From Bryopsis sp. KO-2023 (Eukaryota > Chlorophyta > Ulvophyceae > Bryopsidales > Bryopsidaceae), in NCBI GenBank assembly GCA_030272585.1, contig BSYQ01000021.1:1-61370 (forward strand): a DNA stretch of 61,370 nucleotides, read 5' to 3'. A program made the position numbers and the translations under genes. The notes beneath the pieces are model-generated. The model did not search any database, was not told the DNA's origin, and worked only from the letters and a program-made list of their open reading frames with translations. Below, in pieces: positions 55,917-61,370 of this stretch (its first letter is position 1; each line of letters starts with the position of its first letter).

Positions 55917-57047
55917 ATGTCGATCGAGTTCGAGCTGAAGCCCGACGAAGATGGTTGTCCCAGGGCAACACAGGACTTTATGGTCTACTGCTTCAAGGTA
56001 GAGGAGTCGCTGATTTCCACGGGAGAATTTCACCCATGTGCATTGATTCTTCAATCCCAGTTCCCTTCTCAGGTGGCGATGTGCTCGAAAAAATACCGTC
56101 ACGACTGGAAGCAATGTCCGTTTACCCATAATAACGAGTCGGCGAGACGAAGAGATCCAAGAACGCACAGTTATTCTGCGGCTATGTGTGAAGTCGCCAG
56201 AAAGGTAAGCCCAGCAGCGTAGGTTAGTGGCGATTAATTTTGGTGAAGTGTTAACAAGACTCCCCCCCCCGCCTCCTATGGTTCGTCAGGGAAAGAGATG
56301 TCCGGTTGGTGACAGCTGCCCTCGCTCTCACAACATGTTCGAGTCGTGGCTTCATCCCGCGCGGTAAGCACCTTTCGACGCAGCCAACAGGAATTGAAAT
56401 GGGATAATTGTTGACGGCTCCGCAGCGTTTTCCCATCTAGAACCCAAGAAATCGACGTTCCTTTGTTTCCTCGGCCAAATGCTGCAGGGAAAACGTTTTC
56501 TTTGTTTTCTTTGTTGCAATAGCAAAGATAGTTTTTTTGTCAATGTTATTGCATGTAATGCTTCAAAATTGCCGCTAAGATGTTTTGTCCATGCACACAA
56601 GAAACCATATATTGATGATGTGATCTTTAGTAAGGGATTCTAATTGTTGCCTGCAGGTTCAGAACCGAGATTTGTAGCAAGAGGGACACATGCAAGCGAC
56701 CATTTTGCTTTTTCGCTCACAGGGCATCAGACCTCCGTAAAATTGGTGGAGGGATAGATGATGCGCTATGTGTTTCAAGCAGTGAAGCTAGTGATATCAT
56801 TCAAGCTACGATAGCCTTCGACAGGACTCAGGTTGTGATAGACCAACAGAGTCAGCAACCGTTTTGGCCTGCTTTGACAAATGACTGTCTGGGTCTTGAA
56901 AATACAATGATACCAAGTGAAGAAAGTGGGGATGATATCTTTCCGAGCCAAGAAATTCTCAGGAGTCTTGCCAACAGCTGTTTGCAAGCACAGGTTGCTG
57001 CAGAACAAATTGAAACAAATGGTGGAAGTGCTCTGTGGAGGGGATGA
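55917..57047 (+). CDS. RR-TZF (arginine-rich tandem CCCH zinc finger) protein
   Basis: Exons: 55917-55997, 56073-56204, 56290-56363, 56657-57047, all in phase, giving 225 residues. An in-frame TAG just upstream supports this ATG. Residues about 22-60 form the plant-specific RR region (MVYCFKV, HDWKQCPFTH, ESARRRDPRTHSYS). The fingers follow as C66-x8-C75-x5-C81-x3-H85, 16 residues, then C102-x5-C108-x4-C113-x3-H117, which is exactly the plant RR-TZF spacing. The linker FESWLHPARFRTEIC is also conserved. Plant members bind mRNA, often AU-rich elements, and shuttle to P-bodies and stress granules in stress and hormone responses. The C-terminal 108 residues are Ser/Gln-rich and unconserved. There are no ankyrin repeats, unlike some plant relatives. 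Confidence 0.93.
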
Positions 57048-58184
57048 AGCTGCAACTAGAATGCAGAAGATTCACCAAGGAAGATGGACTAATGATGATG
57101 ATGATGAAGAAATTCCAGATATGTTAGGAAACACGTGAATAGAATAGGAATAGGCGGTATCTTGCAATGGCCAATACAACACCCTAAAGATAAAAAAGCT
57201 CTGTGTGAATGATTTCATTTTACAAGACAATTTTTTTTGGTGAAGCAACACTTTTTTTCTTATCCAAGTGATAAAGTTTTTTGTTTTGGGGGGGGGGGGA
57301 GGGGGGAAGATCTTGAAGTCTGATTGTCAAAAGGATAGAGCAGCTATCCTGCTAGAAATTTCACCAAGGGGGAGGAAGGCTTGGAACTGTTGCACCTGGG
57401 CATTTGCTGCTTTTTGGCAGCGCTGAATTATGAGTTTAGATATCTCCAGACGGTCATTAAAGTTTGTACATCAAGAATTCAGGGGAGGGTTTCTCAAGGG
57501 CATTCAAAAAAATAATTTGTCGCAGATTTCCAAGTTTTTTTTTCCCATTTTTCATGTTGAATTTAAGGAGGGACAGGGTGGTGGGGGATATATTTAGTGC
57601 CCCAGGTTTGAATTCTACTCAAGTGCTTGATGCATTTTGATAATGTTTTGATTGATGTGAATGAATGTGTGGTATCTGAAGAAAACCTGTTGGCTGTGGT
57701 TGTGGCTCATCATGTTGTGGATGTAAAAAGGCTTGTGGAAAAATTAATTGCGTTCTGCGCAAGTTTTGAACCCGATGAGCAAAGTTGGTACTTATGAGTT
57801 GTTTTTATGAGGTTTTGTCTGGATCATGTTCATCAATATCTTCGTCGATTCGTCCGGTTCGAAGGTTACCCTGATCGACTTAAGCGGTTGCAGCAACATT
57901 TGTGAGTCCTGTCACATCCATCTGATCAACTCGATCGTTGCGCGGAAGATAGCTGGGCTGTGTCGTTGCCGTATCCCAACACCGCAGATGTGGGAGAATC
58001 TGAGCTTCGGACAGTGAACTGGAATTTACGCCGTGTGTCTACACTGGAAACGAGTCTGCAGAGCAACCTGTTTAGGGGGGTAGGTGTGCCTCGATGAACC
58101 TTTGGGTTTGCGTAGCAACACGCGAATAGGTTGAGGGGAGTTTCCACCAAAGAGCGAACCGCAACCAACACAGGAGAGATTAGC
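57048..58184. other. Gap between RR-TZF and homeodomain-SIS genes
   Basis: It contains a G run near 57290, T runs, and open frames without recognisable domains. The leader of the downstream gene is expected here. Confidence 0.45.
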
Positions 58185-60565
58185 ATGGGAGATTCTTCTA
58201 TACCGGCCACCACACAAGGGCCGAATGAAGTGGGTGCTTTCCGGTCAGAAGAGGATTTTCTGAAGTCTGATTACGCCGACTACAGTGATCATATGCAAGC
58301 ACAGGTCAGATCTGTTACTTGTATACTGATTAAAAACTGCAAATGACCAAAAGGTATCACAGGGAAAAAGTGGGAGGGACTTGAGCAATAATTCTCAATG
58401 TTTTTAGGTTTACAGTGGACATGGAGGTAGCAAACCTTCACTAACATCTGCCGAGGGAATTCCTGGCATTCACCATGTGGGGTTGTTTCCTGTCCACATG
58501 GTTTCAGATCCCCCCAGGCAGCACCAAGGGATACCCAGTCCTATCACGGATGCTACAGAGTTTGTCCACCAGGATCATACCCTGTCACTAGCAAACCTTC
58601 AGGGAGCAGCGTTTCAGAAGAGCATGGAGTTGCATTCTTTCCCAAATTTCCCCAATCTTAGAGGAAAACAATCAGGGCGCATCTGTACATCTGGAAAAAG
58701 CTCGCTTGAGGACGATTTCTCCCAATCTCTCAAGAAAAAAAGGCCAACATGCCGATTGCAGACATCACTTCCATTGCCTGGTAGGTGTTTTTTTTGGTCA
58801 AAACCTGTTTTTCATAGGTGAACAGTATGCCCCGTAAATGACATTATCTGTTTTTGATGATAGGTGGGGAGATGTCGACATTTGAGCCAATGTATGATCA
58901 ATCACATGGTCTACAAGCTCAGTTAACTGATTGCCCACGATATTTGAGAACGAGTGAGAATCAATTGACAATCGAAAGGTCTGAAAGCTACAGGATGAGT
59001 TGTGATCCATTCAGAACTAGATGGAAGCCTAACTCTGTACAGCTATCAATCCTTGAAGAACATTTCAACTCTGGTAAGCTCTTTCCGGTGTCAGGAAAAA
59101 TTGATTCGTGTCAATTAATATATTGTGAACAGAATTTTTTTTCTCTCAGCTCACATATGGTATTACAGTAGTTTCTGACAATATACTGATTCTATTTTCT
59201 TCATCAGGATTATTGTCCCAGAATCTGTTTGAAAGGACTTCGTGTGTACAGGTTATACAAAAGCTACTCCTGAGCTGCATGCAGCTGTTCAAGGAGCAGG
59301 CCTTGCGACAGAATCCCAAGTTAGTGTGTGGCTGAAGAACAGGCTGTCACGGTGTCGTCGTGCCCCAATGAAGGTGATATGTGAGCCAAGTATGATGTCG
59401 ACATCTTTTGAAAATTTATGAAAATTATGTTTTGGTATGGTTACACGTAACGTTTTTGCTGTCACAGATGGACAAGGATGCACCAACGTCAGATGGAGAA
59501 GAAAAAGAAGATGATAAGGTACAGCATTTGGGATTTCTGTGCTGGAAGATAGGGTCATGTTCAGGCCTGAAAAATAGCTGGATCATTGGAAGAAACATTA
59601 CAGCTTGATAGGAATGACATTTGAATTAGAAGAATATGTCTTCCCAATGAACCCTCTTTGTATTGATCTCTTTACAAGGCTTGAGAGATATTGTTGTGCC
59701 TTACAGTGGCCATGGGAGGATTTTCAGGATGTGTCGAGCTGTGTGCTGAGTGAGCTCTCAATGATTGTGGAGGCAGTTCACAGAAGTGATATTATGCTGC
59801 TCGCTGAATCAATAGGCAATGCATGCCGTATTTGCTGCTATGGAGCAGGAAGAGAAGGGTTTGTCATGCAGGGATTAGCATCAAGTTTACATCATCTGGG
59901 TCATGAGTGCTACGTCATTGGAGACACAAACCTCCCTCGGTTTGGTCCTGGAGATCTATTTATTGCAAGTGCTGGACCAAGCTTCCACAATTTGGTATGG
60001 AGCTTCTGGTGTCATTGGCACACTCCACAGTTATTAAGCATCTTAGTGGAGGAATAGTTGTGATGATTACGACTCACAATACCCCAAAAAAGTTACCAAA
60101 TGAATAGCATTTGAGAAAAATAGGAGATGACTGTTGGGCTTATCTTTGTTCCCATCATTTGTGTGATCTGCCCAATAATCTGAGGTCTTCTGGTGTGTGT
60201 TTTATGGGGGGTTTACACAGGGAAATGCTATTGCCATGCAGGCTTTTCAGATGGGAGCAAAAGTTGTTGCCCTAACTCCACTGGCAACACCACAACTTCC
60301 CTTTGCTGATCATGTTGTAAGAATTCCAGCCCCCGCATTTCCTGCCAGTCTCAAGAATCCTAGTTCCAGTATTCAAGATGGGAATGATAGCAATGATATT
60401 AGGAAGGAATGTCTGCCATTAAAAAAGAAAGAAGGCATGCTTCACTTTGGCTCTGCGTTTGAGATGAGTCTGTGGGTGACGTTGGAGTGTGTGTCTATCA
60501 TGTTGCGAAAACTGTCTTTCGTGTCTGTTTCAGACATGCGAGCTAGGCATACGAATCTCGAATAA
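58185..60565 (+). CDS. Homeodomain fused to a SIS (6-phospho-3-hexuloisomerase-type) domain
   Basis: Seven exons join in phase: 58185-58304, 58408-58780, 58864-59073, 59252-59373, 59468-59518, 59578-59994, 60221-60565, giving 545 residues. Residues 1-210 are Ser/Pro-rich and unrecognised. Residues about 214-271 form a homeodomain (RTRWKPNSVQLSILEEHF, then SQVSVWLKNRLSRCRR) that keeps W48, N51 and R52. A short acidic linker (276-292) leads to a complete SIS domain: CYGAGREGFVMQGLASSLHH, GDLFIASAGPSFHN, AMQAFQMGAKVVALTPLA, FGSAFEMSLW, ending MRARHTNLE. That ending is typical of the HxlB sugar-phosphate isomerase family. SIS domains bind phosphosugars for isomerisation or for sensing by a regulator. 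The fusion suggests a phosphosugar-responsive DNA-binding protein, which is inference. The ATG at 58185 is the only usable Met in the first exon. Confidence 0.82.
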
Positions 60566-61370
60566 AGCCTGTGCCTCTGGGCTTGTTGAAAAGTAGAAAC
60601 AAATCCAAGTCCTGATTTGTTGTTGTTCTTAACACATTTTACATAAGCAACCTGTATCCTTTTTCAAACTTCGACTGTTTCTGTTAATAAACAAATGCTG
60701 TGGAGATGTCTCTGGTCTTGTGAGGTGATTAAACAGTGGGAAGTGATGAACAAACCTTGTGCAGCTGATGCGAAAAGTGTGTGTGTGTGTGGTTTGGAGA
60801 ATCAGTGTTGTGTTGTGAGGCTAACATGTAGTGTAGGAACAGAACCATCATGGGCGTGTGATGGATACTTTTCCTGATAACAACTCATAAGGTTCTCTTC
60901 TATTCCACATTTTTAAATTGATTACAAGTTAATTTTTAACCTCTCATCAATTTGTTGATTGACCCTGGTCCTCAGCATCCCCTATGCCAATCTTGAGAGT
61001 CGGCACTCTTATTCTGCAGCAAGAATGCAAGATTGATCACTTGGGATGGATCATTGAATTACCATAAAATTTCCTGCAAGGAATCCTGCACCATTGTTTG
61101 ATAGATATTGGGGCTGTGGTGAAAACCCACATATATACTGTTCTCAACTGACGATATGCTGTGATACTTGTACCTATTAAGATTTTTTTTTTGATTCCAA
61201 GAACTATTGAGATACTTCTCATTTCTGGGGTTATTGAAGGGAGGAGGTGACAAGTTGCTTTAGTAGCTTTTAGTTGTGTTTGTTCACACTTTGTGTGGAA
61301 TATATGGAGGGATTTGCATTTTGGAAGGTCTTGATGGGACGGGTTTTTTTCGGCAAGAGGAAAAGACTTA
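60566..61370. other. 3' flank, nothing recognised
   Basis: Noncoding-looking sequence after the homeodomain-SIS stop. AATAAA overlaps the stop codon region at 60562-60567. No further gene or repeat was identified up to the window edge. Confidence 0.45.

Noticed and set aside
1..61370. CRISPR arrays, rRNA genes, bacterial operons or riboswitches
   Set aside because: None seen. The tandem repeats present are microsatellites or transposon interiors, and the gene structure is eukaryotic.

Overview
The window looks like nuclear DNA of a green-lineage eukaryote. It is intron-rich and full of transposons. My best guess is a streptophyte alga. Three genes support this: a CCCH protein with the exact plant RR-TZF spacing, a P-class pentatricopeptide repeat (PPR) protein, and a homeodomain with a WOX-like N-terminal motif. 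No bacterial or organellar features were seen. All gene models were spliced by eye from GT-AG sites, reading phase and family resemblance, so exon edges need RNA evidence.

Layout. Positions 1-5,900 hold repeats: a possible decayed retroelement ORF, a tandem pair of SINE-like units, and three neighbouring terminal-inverted-repeat (TIR) elements. Two of these have perfect 8-bp target-site duplications (TSDs) and carry tRNA-like heads between arms of simple sequence. Positions 5,945-48,031 are read as one gene of about 42 kb on the + strand, with about 65 exons and about 4,100 codons. It encodes a signal peptide, a unique N-terminal region, a long filamin-type Ig array, IPT/TIG-like domains, cadherin-like (tandem-95) repeats, one C-terminal membrane helix and a 6-residue tail. 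In outline this resembles the plant gamete adhesion protein GEX2, but it is far larger. Its introns are crowded with insertions: a 5'-truncated LINE with an overlapping intact dUTPase ORF, LINE 3' ends, hAT-, pogo- and mariner-like non-autonomous elements (one nested in another), and a hairpin whose first base is a 5' splice site.

Positions 49,552-61,370 are compact and hold ordinary genes: a PPR protein (-), a CAMK-type protein kinase (+), an RR-TZF protein (+), and a gene (+) whose exons join in frame to give a homeodomain fused to a complete SIS domain of the 6-phospho-3-hexuloisomerase type. No shared pathway is evident among these neighbours. The homeodomain-SIS fusion and the giant filamin/cadherin-like receptor are the two most unusual products. 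The tRNA-headed TIR elements and the dUTPase-bearing LINE are the most unusual mobile DNA.
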